A DNA stretch of 64,000 bases from Lentibacter algarum (GCF_018860975.1 NZ_JAHKQI010000008.1:839603-903602); one strand, 5' to 3'; numbered from the stretch's first letter, positions 44,719-54,683 are shown. Notes: generated by a model not told the origin, from the sequence alone. A program made the numbers and translations.

Positions 44719-45819
44719 CTATTTACCTCTTTGTGCCAACTCTACGGTCAGCTTCACAAGTTCTTCTGTTGCTTCCGGTTTCGCCACTGACAGCGCCATC
44801 TGGCTCATCAACCGCGCTCCCTCTTCGGTATCCATCACCGCAAGGATCTGCTCGGCCAGCACCTCAGGCGTCAACTGGCTTTCGGGAATTACGATCGCCC
44901 CGCCCGCTTCCGCAAGGCCTCGCGCATTGGCTGATTGATGGTCGCCTGCTGCGGCAGCGTATGGAATAAGGATAGAGGGGCGGCCAATAACGCTGATATC
45001 AGCGACACTTGAAGCCCCCGAACGCGAGATGATCAACTGCGCTTCGCTCATCCGCGCAGGCACATCATGAAAGAAAGGCTCAACCTCGGCAGGAATGCCG
45101 TTTTGCGCATAAAACGCGGCCACGCGCTCGCCGTCTTCGTCGCGAGCCTGATGGGCAATGCGCAGATGCTCCAGCAAAGCCGGGGGCAGCATCGCAATCG
45201 CCTTTGGCACCATGTCGCTCAGAATTTTTGCGCCTTGCGAGCCGCCGATAACCAGCAGCGACATCGGGTAGGCCCCGGGTGTGATATAGGCCGCGCCAGC
45301 ACGTTCATGCACTGCGCCACGCACCGGATTACCGGTGTGAATACCCTCAACACCCTCAGGCAGCGTGGTCGGCCAAGTGCCGCAGGCGACAACATCAACC
45401 CGCTTGCTAAAGATACGGTTCACACGGCCCAACACACCGTTTTGTTCATGGATCATCCGTGGCTTGCGCAGCAACCAGGCCGCGCCCATAGCCGGTATCG
45501 TCGGGTAGCCGCCAAAGCCGACAACCACATCGGGCTTGTCGCGCAACATGCGCATAGCGGCGCGCAGTATGCCGCCAGCGATGCGAAATGGCACAGCAAG
45601 TTTCGAAGTGATACCACCGCGGGCAAATGTCGCCGAGCTAACTTGCTCGATCTCGACGGAATGCGGGAAACCGCCGGTGTAACGAGCGCCGCGTGCATCG
45701 GTGCTCAGCTTGACACGCCAGCCGCCGCGCAACATCTGCTCGGCAAGCGCTTGCGCAGGGAACATATGTCCGCCCGTGCCGCCTGCCGCGATAATAAGAA
45801 GCGGCTGTTTTTTGGTCAT
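44719..45819 (-). CDS. murG: Lipid II synthase MurG
   Basis: 366 residues. Peripheral glycosyltransferase (GT28) that adds GlcNAc to lipid I. Motifs: the glycine-rich loop [12 protein letters not shown] near residue 12, [14 protein letters not shown] near residue 105, [12 protein letters not shown], and [13 protein letters not shown] with a following HQSANA. Its start overlaps the ftsW stop by 4 bp (ATGA), and murC begins one base beyond its stop. Full length. Confidence 0.96.
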   Translation of the reverse strand: MTKKQPLLIIAAGGTGGHMFPAQALAEQMLRGGWRVKLSTDARGARYTGGFPHSVEIEQVSSATFARGGITSKLAVPFRIAGGILRAAMRMLRDKPDVVVGFGGYPTIPAMGAAWLLRKPRMIHEQNGVLGRVNRIFSKRVDVVACGTWPTTLPEGVEGIHTGNPVRGAVHERAGAAYITPGAYPMSLLVIGGSQGAKILSDMVPKAIAMLPPALLEHLRIAHQARDEDGERVAAFYAQNGIPAEVEPFFHDVPARMSEAQLIISRSGASSVADISVIGRPSILIPYAAAAGDHQSANARGLAEAGGAIVIPESQLTPEVLAEQILAVMDTEEGARLMSQMALSVAKPEATEELVKLTVELAQRGK

Positions 45820-46982
45820 CGCTTTTGGCCCCTGAAGAGATCATCTATCTCCCCTTGCGGCCTTGTGCGCGTAAATGCAAGGAGCATGCCTACCGCAATA
45901 CCCCCCGCAATAAGCGAAGAGCCGCCGTAGCTGACGAAGGGCAGTGTCATACCTTTGGCCGGCAACAGCTTAACTGCAACCCCAAGGTTGATCATCGCCT
46001 GCACGCCGAACATCGCCGCAAGGCCCGTGCCCGCAAGCCGCACAAACATGTCACGCTCGCTCATCAGCCGAATGGTTGAACGAAAGACAATACAGGCATA
46101 AAGCGCAATGATAATCAGCACCAGAACAAGCCCGTATTCCTCTGCCGCGACAGCAATGATAAAGTCGGTATGGGCGTCAGGCAGGCTCCACTTCACCTCC
46201 CCCTCACCGACACCAACGCCGAAAAACCCGCCTTCGCGAATGGCGTTTGTTGCATAGCCAAGTTGGGTGCGCGGATCGATCTCGGGGTTAAGAAAACCGT
46301 CAATGCGCCGCGCGAAGTGCTCGGAAGCCGTGTAAGCAAAAGAGCCGCCGGCAACCACGATCCCGGCCAAAGCAACCAGCACGGTCATCGACGCACCGGC
46401 AACGAAATACATAACACCCCAAGCAAACAGGATAAGCGCCGCCTGCCCGAAGTCAGGCTGCATCGCCAGTATGAGCACAATGACGACAGTCATCGCCAAA
46501 GACAGAAGCTTGCCCGGAGGCCCGCCGATCTGAAAGCTCGCCGCCATCAACCATGCCGACACCACCACAAATCCGGGCTTGAGAAACTCGCTCGGCTGGA
46601 CAGAAGCAAAGCCGAGCGAATACCAGCGCATCGCGCCTTTGCCGTGATCCGTACCAAAGAACGGCAGCCCGCAAAGCGCCACGAAGGCGGCCAAAAAACC
46701 GATCACAGCCAAACGTCGCACAAGCGTCGGCGGCATCATTGAAGTGATCATCATCGCCATGATCGCCAGCGCACCAAACAGGCCTTGCCGCTGCACATAG
46801 TGAAACGCGCCAAAACCGTTGCGTGCTGCCAAAGGCGGGCTCGCAGCCAGCCCCAAGAGCAACCCGATACCAAATAGCGCCAAAATGCACGTCAGCGTCC
46901 ATTTATCCAACGTGCGCCACCACTTCGGAAGCACAGGCTCACCCGTCCGCACGGGAACCGTGCCATACACCATCTCAGTCAT
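45816..46982 (-). CDS. ftsW: Divisome lipid II polymerase FtsW
   Basis: 388 residues, SEDS family, about ten membrane helices. FtsW polymerises glycan strands with its PBP partner at the septum. Visible: [21 protein letters not shown] with the catalytic-region motif, the large periplasmic loop, [20 protein letters not shown], and [11 protein letters not shown] near the end. It is the first gene of the minus-strand cell-wall cluster in this window. Upstream of its ATG is a 257-bp gap shared with the divergent YceI gene. Confidence 0.95.
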   Translation of the reverse strand: MTEMVYGTVPVRTGEPVLPKWWRTLDKWTLTCILALFGIGLLLGLAASPPLAARNGFGAFHYVQRQGLFGALAIMAMMITSMMPPTLVRRLAVIGFLAAFVALCGLPFFGTDHGKGAMRWYSLGFASVQPSEFLKPGFVVVSAWLMAASFQIGGPPGKLLSLAMTVVIVLILAMQPDFGQAALILFAWGVMYFVAGASMTVLVALAGIVVAGGSFAYTASEHFARRIDGFLNPEIDPRTQLGYATNAIREGGFFGVGVGEGEVKWSLPDAHTDFIIAVAAEEYGLVLVLIIIALYACIVFRSTIRLMSERDMFVRLAGTGLAAMFGVQAMINLGVAVKLLPAKGMTLPFVSYGGSSLIAGGIAVGMLLAFTRTRPQGEIDDLFRGQKR

Positions 46983-47118
46983 CTGACTATCACCGCTAAT
47001 TCTGCCTCAAATCGCCCCGTTCTCGGGGTCTATCCCGACACTCTAACATAGTGATTCGCCCCTGTGAAGTAGGCGATTCGCAGGCAGGTCGCGGGCTCGC
47101 CACTTTGACACTTACTGT

Positions 47119-47137
47119 GACGTTAACAGCGACGTTA
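47119..47137 (+). promoter_or_regulatory. Paired GACGTTA boxes upstream of yceI gene
   Basis: Two direct copies of GACGTTA start 12 bases apart (47119 and 47131), about 103 bases before the YceI start. TTGACA lies just upstream (47105-47110), so the boxes may overlap the promoter. No regulator is assigned. The rest of the gap to ftsW shows nothing clear. Confidence 0.35.
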
Positions 47138-47239
47138 GGAGTACCTGTGCAAATTCACACAAACTCTGTGCATAGACAACGGGTGGTAAAGCACGCCGAC
47201 AACCCCCACGTTACGAACATATGCAACAAGGAGACTCTC

Positions 47240-47824
47240 ATGAAATCCACACTTCTCGCAGCCGCGTTTGCTGCCGCAACCGCCACAGTATCAGCCACAA
47301 CCGCCTTTGCCGCCCCGGTAAAATACGATCTTGACGCCTCGCACAGCCAGATCGTTTTTTCGTATGTTCACCAAGGCTATTCAACAACTTACGGCATGTT
47401 CTCGGGTTTTGAAGGCGAGATCATGTTTGACGCAGACGCGCCTGCTGCTTCAACTGTTTCGGTTTCTTTTCCTGTCGACACAATGCTCACAGGCTGGGAA
47501 GCGCGCTTCAAACACTTCATGAGTGAAGACTTCTTCGGCGCCAGCGATGACAAAGATGTGAGCTTCAAGTCAACGGCCATCAACGTGACCGGCGAAGCGA
47601 CAGCCGAGATCACAGGTGATCTGACACTCAACGGGATGACAAAAACCGTCACACTCGACGCCAAACTCAACCAGACAGGCGAGAGCCGTGATGGCAAACC
47701 GATGCTCGGCTTTGACGCCCAGACAAGCATTCTGCGCAGCGACTATGGCCTCGGCAAGTTTGTGCCTTACGTGGGCGACGAAGTCTCGGTGATGATCTCA
47801 CTGGAAGCGGTTGCGGCCGAGTAA
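47240..47824 (+). CDS. Periplasmic YceI-family protein
   Basis: 194 residues: signal peptide 1-24 (TLLAAAFAAATATVSATTAFA), then an eight-stranded lipocalin-like YceI domain (YDLDASHSQIVFSYVHQGYS, then the closing YGLGKFVPYVGDEVSV). YceI proteins bind polyisoprenoids such as ubiquinone precursors. AAGGAG precedes ATG 47240; the open frame further upstream lacks a signal peptide start. A strong terminator follows, then the convergent b561-YceI fusion gene. Confidence 0.93.
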   Translation: MKSTLLAAAFAAATATVSATTAFAAPVKYDLDASHSQIVFSYVHQGYSTTYGMFSGFEGEIMFDADAPAASTVSVSFPVDTMLTGWEARFKHFMSEDFFGASDDKDVSFKSTAINVTGEATAEITGDLTLNGMTKTVTLDAKLNQTGESRDGKPMLGFDAQTSILRSDYGLGKFVPYVGDEVSVMISLEAVAAE

Positions 47825-47855
47825 TCAGCGTATTTCACATCAAAGCTTCGGCCCT

Positions 47856-47888
47856 AAAGCTCCGACCTCTGTGGTCGGGGCTTTTTTT
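47856..47888 (+). terminator. Rho-independent terminator after the YceI gene
   Basis: AAAGCTCCGACC pairs with GGTCGGGGCTTT (one T-G pair) around a TCTGT loop, followed by a run of T that overlaps the stem end. It lies between two convergent genes and could serve both strands; the A-run on the left gives a T-run for the minus direction as well. Confidence 0.88.
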
Positions 47889-47905
47889 ATGCCTGACACC
47901 AGCGG

Positions 47906-49099
47906 CTAGCGTGTGGCCGTGAGCGTGACATTGATCCCGACAACAAAGCCGACCTCGCCCTCACTCTTGTAGTTGTCGCCGATAGCAAAGTCCCGCCTGT
48001 CAACACTGCTGCTGCCGGTCATTCGCGCTGTATCCCCCTCGATCGTTAGCTCAAAAGGCAGCTCGACAGCGACGGTAGCCGCTTTCAGGTTCAACATTCC
48101 CTTAGCAATGTAACCCTCTGATGCAGCGATGATATCCGCCTCAAACACCGCCACAGGGAAACTTTCCGCATCAAAGAACTCGGCGCCAAGCGCGTCCGAT
48201 GTGACAGAGCCAAGCGTCAGACTGGCGACCGCGATCTCGACACGCACTGTCCCGTGTTTGCCCTCGCTCGCTTGCTCGTCAAAGCTGATCTGGGCAGTCC
48301 AGTCAGCAAAGCTTCCAGCGAGCGGCGCGCCAAACTGCTGGGTGACAATCTCGAGCTGGCCTTGCGTCACTGTCCACTCGCTTTCAACACGCTCCAACGA
48401 GGCGGTTGGCGCAACTTCACCCTCGCCGCGCGGCAGGCCCATCAATGACGCCAGAAGGATCACCACAGCATAGAGAGAAAACCCTGCAACAGCGGGCCTT
48501 TTGCTGTGCGTCTGTGCGGGCGGCACCGCGGCAATGGGCTGACCAAACCACATACGTCTGAGCGTTCCGTCACGGTCAAGCAGCGCGTGTTTGAACGCTC
48601 CGGCCACATGTAGCGCCAGTGAAGCAAGCAACACCTTAGTCATCACAAAGTGCCAACTGCCAAAGAAATGCGCCACGGCCTCTGATTTGGGCACCAGCGG
48701 CAGCCCCTGCCCGAGCGGCCACAAGATCGGCGCAAAGCCCTGCGTTGCGGCATGGTGTAGCCAGCCCGAAAGAGGAACGAGCACCAGCGACAGGTAAAGC
48801 AGCCAATGCACCAACTCGGCGAGAAATGCCTCCAAGCGGTTATCGGCATTCAGCAAACCCGGCTTCTTCTGGCCAAAGGCCCAAATGATGCGCGCCAACG
48901 CCACAAAGAAGATGGCCACGCCCAGAGTCTTGTGGATCGAAAACAGCTGCGCTTTGAACGCCAGTTGCTCGGCACTTTCATAGGGCAGCCGGTTGGCAAC
49001 CACGCCCAGAGGAAAAGCTGTCACGATCAGCAGCGCCGTCATCCAGTGAAAGGTTTTGGTAACGCTGCCGTAGGCGGCATTGGTGTTGTGTCGAGGCAT
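47906..49099 (-). CDS. Cytochrome b561-YceI fusion protein
   Basis: 397 residues in two parts. Residues 1-180 form a four-helix cytochrome b561 domain with heme-ligand candidates in TFHWMTALL, IHKTLGVAIFF, LVHWLLYLSL and LHVAGAFKH. After a further helix (near residues 205-222), residues 235-397 form a YceI domain (FADWTAQISFDE and SSVDRRDFAIGDNY). ATG 49099 has AGGAG six bases upstream. It should be a membrane-bound redox protein with a periplasmic lipid-binding domain; a quinone link is inferred. It is convergent with a free-standing YceI gene. Confidence 0.9.
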   Translation of the reverse strand: MPRHNTNAAYGSVTKTFHWMTALLIVTAFPLGVVANRLPYESAEQLAFKAQLFSIHKTLGVAIFFVALARIIWAFGQKKPGLLNADNRLEAFLAELVHWLLYLSLVLVPLSGWLHHAATQGFAPILWPLGQGLPLVPKSEAVAHFFGSWHFVMTKVLLASLALHVAGAFKHALLDRDGTLRRMWFGQPIAAVPPAQTHSKRPAVAGFSLYAVVILLASLMGLPRGEGEVAPTASLERVESEWTVTQGQLEIVTQQFGAPLAGSFADWTAQISFDEQASEGKHGTVRVEIAVASLTLGSVTSDALGAEFFDAESFPVAVFEADIIAASEGYIAKGMLNLKAATVAVELPFELTIEGDTARMTGSSSVDRRDFAIGDNYKSEGEVGFVVGINVTLTATR

Positions 49100-49223
49100 C
49101 GGAAACTCCTTATTCGCCTCAACATTAATCTGTCGGTCGGAATACGCAATCGCCGCCAGCGCACAGTCACCCTGCGCGATTGCACGTCTTGCCACAGACG
49201 GTCACGCAGCCTATGCCGCAGCA

Positions 49224-50408
49224 ATGCGAGTCAACACACTCATCCTTGGCGCCGGTGCCGCAGGCCTCATGTGCGCGGCCAATGCAGGCCCGAACACGCT
49301 GATCATTGATCACGCCAAAAAGGCTGGCGAAAAGATCCGTATTTCCGGCGGCGGCCGCTGTAACTTCACCAATATGTATTGCGATCCGGGCAATTTCATC
49401 TCAGAAAACAAGCACTTCTCCAAGTCGGCCCTGTCGCGCTACACACAATGGGACTTCGTTGATCTGATCGCCAGCCACGGCATCGCCTATCACGAAAAAA
49501 CCCTCGGGCAGCTATTTTGCGACGGCAAAGCCACGCAACTTATAGAGATGTTTCACGGCCTTCTGGCCCAAGCAGGCGCGCAACTTTGGCTGCAAACTTC
49601 GCTGGCTGACCTCACCCATGACGGTAGCAATTTCACTGCAACGCTTGAGCGTGACGGCCAGCGCAAAACCATAACTGCTAGCAATGTCGTCGTCGCCACA
49701 GGCGGCAAATCGATCCCCAAGATGGGGGCCAGTGGCATCGGCTATGATATCGCCGCGCAATTTGGCCACAGGCTAACAGAAACCCGCCCCGCGCTGGTGC
49801 CCTTTACATTCTCCGACGCGCCCTTTGCACCGATGTCAGGCACCGCCCTGCCAACCCGCGCCACGGCTGGCGGGGTCAGCTTTGACGAGGCAACCCTGTT
49901 CACGCACCGCGGATTGTCTGGCCCGGCAATGCTGCAAATCTCCTCATACTGGCGCGAGGGCGAAGAGATCATCCTCAACCTTGACCCCGACAACACCCTG
50001 CTGAAGGCCCTTCGCACGCAACGCCAAACCTCTGGTCGCAAGCAGTTGACAACCGAGCTCGCACGGCTTTTACCCGCCAAACTTGTTGACCATCTGACAG
50101 TTGAACTCGCCCTCACAGGCAACCTCGCCGATCAATCGGACGCCCGCCTCACCGAGATCACCGACGCCTTGCAAGCATGGCACCTCAAGCCCACAGGAAC
50201 CGAAGGCTATCGCACCGCCGAAGTCACCCTCGGGGGTGTCGCGACCGACAAACTCAGCTCTCAAAGCATGATGTCCGCGCACCAACATGGCCTCTACTTT
50301 ATCGGTGAATGTGTTGATGTCACGGGGTGGCTTGGCGGGTTCAACTTCCAATGGGCTTGGGCTTCAGCTATGGCTGCGGCACGGCATATCACTGCCGTAA
50401 AGCAATGA
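49224..50408 (+). CDS. FAD/NAD(P)-dependent oxidoreductase, YhiN/HI0933 family
   Basis: 394 residues. N-terminal FAD-binding Rossmann motif [12 protein letters not shown], then the family-specific [30 protein letters not shown], and a closing [17 protein letters not shown]. The family is widely conserved but without a settled function. The start ATG 49224 sits directly before the Rossmann motif; the open frame back to 49080 overlaps the divergent gene region. It is 13 bp upstream of kbl on the same strand, so may be co-transcribed with threonine degradation genes. Confidence 0.9.
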   Translation: MRVNTLILGAGAAGLMCAANAGPNTLIIDHAKKAGEKIRISGGGRCNFTNMYCDPGNFISENKHFSKSALSRYTQWDFVDLIASHGIAYHEKTLGQLFCDGKATQLIEMFHGLLAQAGAQLWLQTSLADLTHDGSNFTATLERDGQRKTITASNVVVATGGKSIPKMGASGIGYDIAAQFGHRLTETRPALVPFTFSDAPFAPMSGTALPTRATAGGVSFDEATLFTHRGLSGPAMLQISSYWREGEEIILNLDPDNTLLKALRTQRQTSGRKQLTTELARLLPAKLVDHLTVELALTGNLADQSDARLTEITDALQAWHLKPTGTEGYRTAEVTLGGVATDKLSSQSMMSAHQHGLYFIGECVDVTGWLGGFNFQWAWASAMAAARHITAVKQ

Positions 50409-50421
50409 CAGCGAGGCCGCG

Positions 50422-51606
50422 ATGAGCAATTTTCTCAACACCATCACCGACACCCTCAAGCAGATCGAAGCCGACGGACTGATGAAGCGCGAGCGCGCCA
50501 TCACCACACCGCAGGGTGCGCGCATCACCGCCGAAGGCCGCCCGATGCTCAATCTTTGTGCCAATAACTACCTTGGTCTGGCCGATCATCCGGCGCTGAT
50601 TGAAGCCGCGACAGAGGCCATGCAAAACCACGGTTACGGCATGGCGTCGGTGCGCTTTATCTGCGGCACTGCCGATCTGCACCGCGAGCTTGAAAGCGCC
50701 CTTGCGAGCTTCCTCGGCAAGGATGATTCAATCCTGTTCGCCGCCTGCTTTGACGCCAACGGCGGGCTGTTTGAGCCGCTGCTTGGCCCCGAAGACGCGA
50801 TCATCTCCGATGCGCTCAACCACGCCAGCATCATCGACGGCGTGCGCCTGTGCAAGGCCAAGAGGTATCGGTATAAAAATAATGATATGAATGACTTGGA
50901 AGAGCAGCTTAAAGCAGCACGCGAAGCAGGCGCGCGTCATATCATGGTTGCCACCGACGGCGTTTTCTCGATGGACGGCACACTCGCGAACCTTTCTGAA
51001 CTGACCAAACTGGCTGAACGCTACGACGCGATCACCATGGTTGATGACTGCCACGCAACCGGCTTTATGGGGCCGCAAGGCGCCGGAACGCCCGCACATT
51101 TCAACGCCCCTGTCGACATCATGACCGGCACCCTTGGCAAGGCCCTTGGCGGGGCACTTGGCGGCTATATCGCTGGCCCACAACCGGTGATCGACCTCCT
51201 GCGCCAACGCGCGCGGCCCTACCTGTTTTCAAACGCCCTGCCGCCGTCAATCACCGCCGCCGGCACCGCCGCTTTGAAGCTCGTCATAGAAGGCGACAAC
51301 CTGCGCAAACAGTTGTTTGACAATGCCGCCTATTGGCGCGCGGGGCTTACAAAGCTCGGCTTCACCCTCCTTCCCGGCGAGCATCCGATCATCCCTGTGA
51401 TGCTCGGCGAGGCACAGCTCGCGCAAGACATGGCCGCTGCGCTCGACAAACGCGGCGTCTATGTTTCCGGCTTTTTCTTCCCCGTTGTGCCCAAAGGCCA
51501 AGCCCGCATTCGCACCCAGATGAACGCCGCACTCACCCGCGATGACCTCGACACAGCCCTCACTGCCTTCGCCGAGGCGGGCCGCGAAACAGGAGTGATT
51601 TCATGA
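50422..51606 (+). CDS. kbl: 2-amino-3-ketobutyrate CoA ligase (glycine C-acetyltransferase)
   Basis: 394 residues. PLP enzyme that splits 2-amino-3-ketobutyrate with CoA to glycine and acetyl-CoA, the second step of threonine degradation after Tdh. The PLP lysine is in [15 protein letters not shown] near residue 240; substrate motifs [13 protein letters not shown] and [15 protein letters not shown] are clear. Length matches E. coli Kbl (398). Its stop overlaps the methyltransferase start by 4 bp (ATGA), which links all three genes. Confidence 0.97.
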   Translation: MSNFLNTITDTLKQIEADGLMKRERAITTPQGARITAEGRPMLNLCANNYLGLADHPALIEAATEAMQNHGYGMASVRFICGTADLHRELESALASFLGKDDSILFAACFDANGGLFEPLLGPEDAIISDALNHASIIDGVRLCKAKRYRYKNNDMNDLEEQLKAAREAGARHIMVATDGVFSMDGTLANLSELTKLAERYDAITMVDDCHATGFMGPQGAGTPAHFNAPVDIMTGTLGKALGGALGGYIAGPQPVIDLLRQRARPYLFSNALPPSITAAGTAALKLVIEGDNLRKQLFDNAAYWRAGLTKLGFTLLPGEHPIIPVMLGEAQLAQDMAAALDKRGVYVSGFFFPVVPKGQARIRTQMNAALTRDDLDTALTAFAEAGRETGVIS

Positions 51607-52232
51607 GCAGCAATACGCAGCCACAGGATGCAGTTGCCTTTTACTCGGAGCACTACGCGCAGCTAGAAAACAAATACAACAGCCTCTCAAGTGACGAGGT
51701 CTATGCCCCCGTAGCGCATCTCTTGCCGCAACCACCTGCTAACTGTTTGGACATTGGCGCAGGCTCGGGCCGCGATGCACGTTGGTTTGCCGAGCTCGGC
51801 TATAATGTGATCGCAGCAGAACCTGTGGCAGGTTTTCACGACAAAGCCAGCCACCGCGACCCGCGCATAACCTGGGTGCATGATGGTCTCCCCGATCCAA
51901 GCAGCTTGCTGCGTGATGCAAGGCAGTTCGATCTGATCACATTGGCCGCTGTGTGGCACCATCTCGAGCCAAACAAACGCGCTCCAGCGGCGATCTCACT
52001 TGCCAAGCTCATGCGTCCCCAAGGCCGTCTAATTCTATCATTGCGCCATGGGCCTTCACACCCTGGCCTTCCGGTTTACGAGGTCAACGCGGCTGACACT
52101 GCGGCGCTTTTTGGCACCGCTGGTTTTCGCGAGCTTGAGCGCCACACCGCAGCATCTGTTCAAGACAGCAACACTACCGCAGGCATTCGCTGGACATGGC
52201 TAGCGTTTGAGTTTGAAGGGAACAACCGATGA
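51603..52232 (+). CDS. Class I SAM-dependent methyltransferase
   Basis: 209 residues. The SAM motif is [19 protein letters not shown] at about residues 49-67 and a post-motif acidic loop is seen at [14 protein letters not shown]. No signal peptide or membrane segment. It lies between kbl and tdh with ATGA overlaps on both sides, an insertion into a gene pair that is adjacent in E. coli. The substrate is unknown. A role in modifying a threonine-pathway product is possible, but so is simple hitchhiking. Confidence 0.88.
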   Translation: MSSNTQPQDAVAFYSEHYAQLENKYNSLSSDEVYAPVAHLLPQPPANCLDIGAGSGRDARWFAELGYNVIAAEPVAGFHDKASHRDPRITWVHDGLPDPSSLLRDARQFDLITLAAVWHHLEPNKRAPAAISLAKLMRPQGRLILSLRHGPSHPGLPVYEVNAADTAALFGTAGFRELERHTAASVQDSNTTAGIRWTWLAFEFEGNNR

Positions 52233-53263
52233 AAAATTCGATGCAAGCCCTCGTCAAAACCGCGCCGCAGCCCGGCCTCACTCTCCAAAGCGAGCCCCTG
52301 CCCGAGATCGGCCCGGAGGATGTGTTGATCAAGATCAACAAAACCGGCATTTGCGGCACCGATCTGCACATCTGGAACTGGGACGACTGGGCCGCACGCA
52401 CCGTGCCGACCCCCCTGATCACGGGGCATGAGTTCGCCGGTGAAATCGTCGAGCTGGGCCGTGATGTGCATGATTTGCAGCTTGGTCAACGCTGCTCTGG
52501 CGAAGGGCATTTGATCGGCAAGAACTCCCGCCAAAGCCGTGCAGGCAAGTTTCACCTTGATCCGCAAACCCGCGGCATCGGTGTCAACGAACCCGGAGCC
52601 TTTGCCCAATACATGCGCCTGCCTGCCTTCAATGTTGTGCCCCTTCCCGATGCGATTGATGACGAGATCGGCGCGATCCTAGATCCGCTCGGCAACGCCG
52701 TGCACACCGCGCTGAGCTATGATCTGGTCGGCGAGGACGTGTTGATCACCGGCGCTGGCCCCATCGGCATCATGGCCGCCTGTGTCGCCCGTCACGTCGG
52801 CGCGCGGCATGTGGTGATCACCGACATCGACCAACGCCGCCTTGATCTGGCGGCACAGGTTGCCGATGTCGTGCCCGTGAACGTCGCCGAGACCGACCTG
52901 CACGAAGTCGAAGGCGCGCTGAAGATGAAGGAAGGCTTTGATGTCGGCCTCGAGATGTCAGGCAGTCAGATGGCGCTTGACCAGATGGTCGAAAACCTCG
53001 TCATGGGCGGGCGTATTGCGCTGCTTGGTATTCCGCCGGGCAAAAGCCCTGTTGACTGGTCGCGCATCGTTTTCAAGGCGATCACCATAAAAGGCGTCTA
53101 TGGCCGCGAGATCTTCGAGACTTGGTATAAGATGATCGCCATGCTCGAAAACGGCCTTGATGTGCGCGGGGTGATCACCCACCGCCTCAAGCTCGCGGAC
53201 TACGCAAAAGGCTTTGAGGCCATGCAGCAAGGCTCCGGCAAGGTGGTGCTCGACTGGACGTGA
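52229..53263 (+). CDS. tdh: L-threonine 3-dehydrogenase, structural-zinc site lost
   Basis: 344 residues. NAD-dependent medium-chain dehydrogenase oxidising threonine to 2-amino-3-ketobutyrate for Kbl. Catalytic zinc residues are kept: C42, H67 and E68 (GHEF). The E. coli structural-zinc cysteines 93, 96, 99 and 107 align with G97, S100, S103 and D111, so the second zinc cannot bind. The Rossmann motif is GAGPIGIMAA, with NAVHTALSYDLVGED before it. Length and remaining sequence align end to end with E. coli Tdh. It is coupled to the methyltransferase gene by ATGA. Confidence 0.95.
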   Translation: MKNSMQALVKTAPQPGLTLQSEPLPEIGPEDVLIKINKTGICGTDLHIWNWDDWAARTVPTPLITGHEFAGEIVELGRDVHDLQLGQRCSGEGHLIGKNSRQSRAGKFHLDPQTRGIGVNEPGAFAQYMRLPAFNVVPLPDAIDDEIGAILDPLGNAVHTALSYDLVGEDVLITGAGPIGIMAACVARHVGARHVVITDIDQRRLDLAAQVADVVPVNVAETDLHEVEGALKMKEGFDVGLEMSGSQMALDQMVENLVMGGRIALLGIPPGKSPVDWSRIVFKAITIKGVYGREIFETWYKMIAMLENGLDVRGVITHRLKLADYAKGFEAMQQGSGKVVLDWT

Positions 53264-53264
53264 G

Positions 53265-53675
53265 TTACTGCTGAATGCTCTCCAGGTAAGCCAGCAGCGC
53301 CGCCAAAGGCCGCGGTGTTGGCGTCATCACACCGTCGCCTGTCGCGATCGGCACGCTTGGGCCTTTGAGCATCAGCCCGAATTCCGGCATTTCGACATCT
53401 TCGCGCGCCTGCCGCGAGTAACCGTCGATGTATGACAACACCTGATTAACAGGAAAAGCACCGTCGTTGTCGCGTGTGAGTTGCGTCAGGTTGGCTGGCT
53501 TGACGCTCAGGTCAGCCGCCAGAACGCCATCACCGCGCCCGCTTTGGCCGTGACACATGGCGCAATTGTTAGCATAGACTTGCGCCCCTTCGCTGGCATC
53601 AGGCATCGCGACATTCATGCAAGCCGCTGTAAACGCAGCCAAAACTGCAATTCCTATTATTCCTGTTGTGCGCAT
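53265..53675 (-). CDS. Lipoprotein cytochrome c
   Basis: 136 residues. A signal peptide ends in the lipobox TAAC (lipidated C19), and the heme-binding motif is CAMCH at residues 38-42. A likely distal Met lies in the VEMPEFG region near residue 96. It should be a membrane-anchored periplasmic electron carrier. It ends 1 bp from the tdh stop, tail to tail. Upstream, between its start and the divergent thioesterase gene, four 8-bp tandem repeats lie 18-49 bases before its ATG. Confidence 0.9.
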   Translation of the reverse strand: MRTTGIIGIAVLAAFTAACMNVAMPDASEGAQVYANNCAMCHGQSGRGDGVLAADLSVKPANLTQLTRDNDGAFPVNQVLSYIDGYSRQAREDVEMPEFGLMLKGPSVPIATGDGVMTPTPRPLAALLAYLESIQQ

Positions 53676-53692
53676 CTACCTGCCCTCGTTGC

Positions 53693-53724
53693 TGTGCTCT
53701 TGTGCTCTTGTGCTCTTGTGCTCT
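53693..53724. repeat. Four perfect tandem 8-bp repeats
   Basis: TGTGCTCT is repeated four times without mismatch at 53693, 53701, 53709 and 53717. It lies in the divergent region, 17-49 bases upstream of the cytochrome c start, near where its promoter or ribosome site should be. Perfect short arrays can change copy number by slippage. Confidence 0.9.
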
Positions 53725-53816
53725 GTTAGGTTCAAAACCCTGCACGCGGCTTTGATCTGGATCATTCGCCGCCTGCGTGTCACACTTAGCCTAACACCGC
53801 ACAACCGAGCTCGTAA

Positions 53817-54227
53817 ATGCCCCTTACAACCAGCCAGTCCCAAACCTTTCTTGCTGACAATTTTGCACCCTGGATCAAGGCGTTAGACCTGCGCATCACA
53901 GAGATAAATGCGGCAGGGGCAACACTCGAAATGCCGATCACCAACGAACTTACCCGCATGGGCGACGTTCTCTCAGGTCAGGCGCTTGCTGCCTTGGCTG
54001 ATACAAGCATGGTCTTTGCCTGTTTCGGCTTGTTTGATGGGCTCACCCCTGTTGCGACAACCAACCTTGAAGTGCAGTTCCTGCGCCCCGGCCTTGGTGA
54101 AAAAATTCGCTGCGAGGCACATATCGTCAAGCCCGGGAAAAAGCTGATCTTCACGCGCGCCGACATGATAGCGAGGCCTTCAAACAAACTCGTCGCCACA
54201 GCCACGGCAACCTTCTATCTCGCCTAA
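53817..54227 (+). CDS. PaaI-type thioesterase
   Basis: 136 residues, hotdog fold. The motif LTRMGDVLSGQALAALADTS contains the GQxxxxxxDT/S-type pattern of PaaI-related thioesterases, followed by VATTNLEVQFLRP. Hydrolyses acyl- or aryl-CoA thioesters in the cytoplasm; the acyl group is unknown. The start ATG 53817 has no strong ribosome site. It is 9 bp upstream of the YdcZ-type gene on the same strand. Confidence 0.85.
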   Translation: MPLTTSQSQTFLADNFAPWIKALDLRITEINAAGATLEMPITNELTRMGDVLSGQALAALADTSMVFACFGLFDGLTPVATTNLEVQFLRPGLGEKIRCEAHIVKPGKKLIFTRADMIARPSNKLVATATATFYLA

Positions 54228-54236
54228 GGATACCCC

Positions 54237-54683
54237 ATGCAAAGCACCTATACCTACGCCTCGATAATGCTTGCTGCCGGCATTGGCATTCCGGTTCTGG
54301 CCGCACTTAACGCAGCACTTGGCACCCGTCTGGGCACGCCCGTCGCAGCCGCCATGATCCTGTTCACCGTGGCGCTGTCAGCAACCGCGATCATCCTCGT
54401 GCTGACAGGGTCTCACACGGCCCTCGCAAAGGCACATGACGCGCCAAAGCACTTGTTTCTCGCCGGTTTGCTTGTGGCCTTCTACATCTTGTCGATCACA
54501 TGGGTCGCCCCGAAATTCGGTGTCGGCAATGCTGTGTTCTTTGTGCTTTTGGGGCAGCTCATCTCAGCCGCGCTGATAGATCATTACGGCCTGTTTGGCG
54601 CGCGCATATCACCGCTCACCCTTAGCCGCTCGGCGGGCATTGCGCTTATGGCCTCGGGTGTCTGGCTCACCCAGCAGGCCTAA
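54237..54683 (+). CDS. YdcZ-type (DMT/DUF606) membrane protein
   Basis: 148 residues with five hydrophobic segments: near residues 7-27, 33-55, 69-88, 97-117 and 125-147. The motif VLLGQLISAALIDHYGLFG is characteristic of the DUF606/YdcZ family of small drug/metabolite-type transporters, which often act as pairs. AAGGA precedes ATG 54237. Its stop codon lies inside the left terminal repeat of the element that follows, so the element's end supplies the stop. Confidence 0.83.
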   Translation: MQSTYTYASIMLAAGIGIPVLAALNAALGTRLGTPVAAAMILFTVALSATAIILVLTGSHTALAKAHDAPKHLFLAGLLVAFYILSITWVAPKFGVGNAVFFVLLGQLISAALIDHYGLFGARISPLTLSRSAGIALMASGVWLTQQA

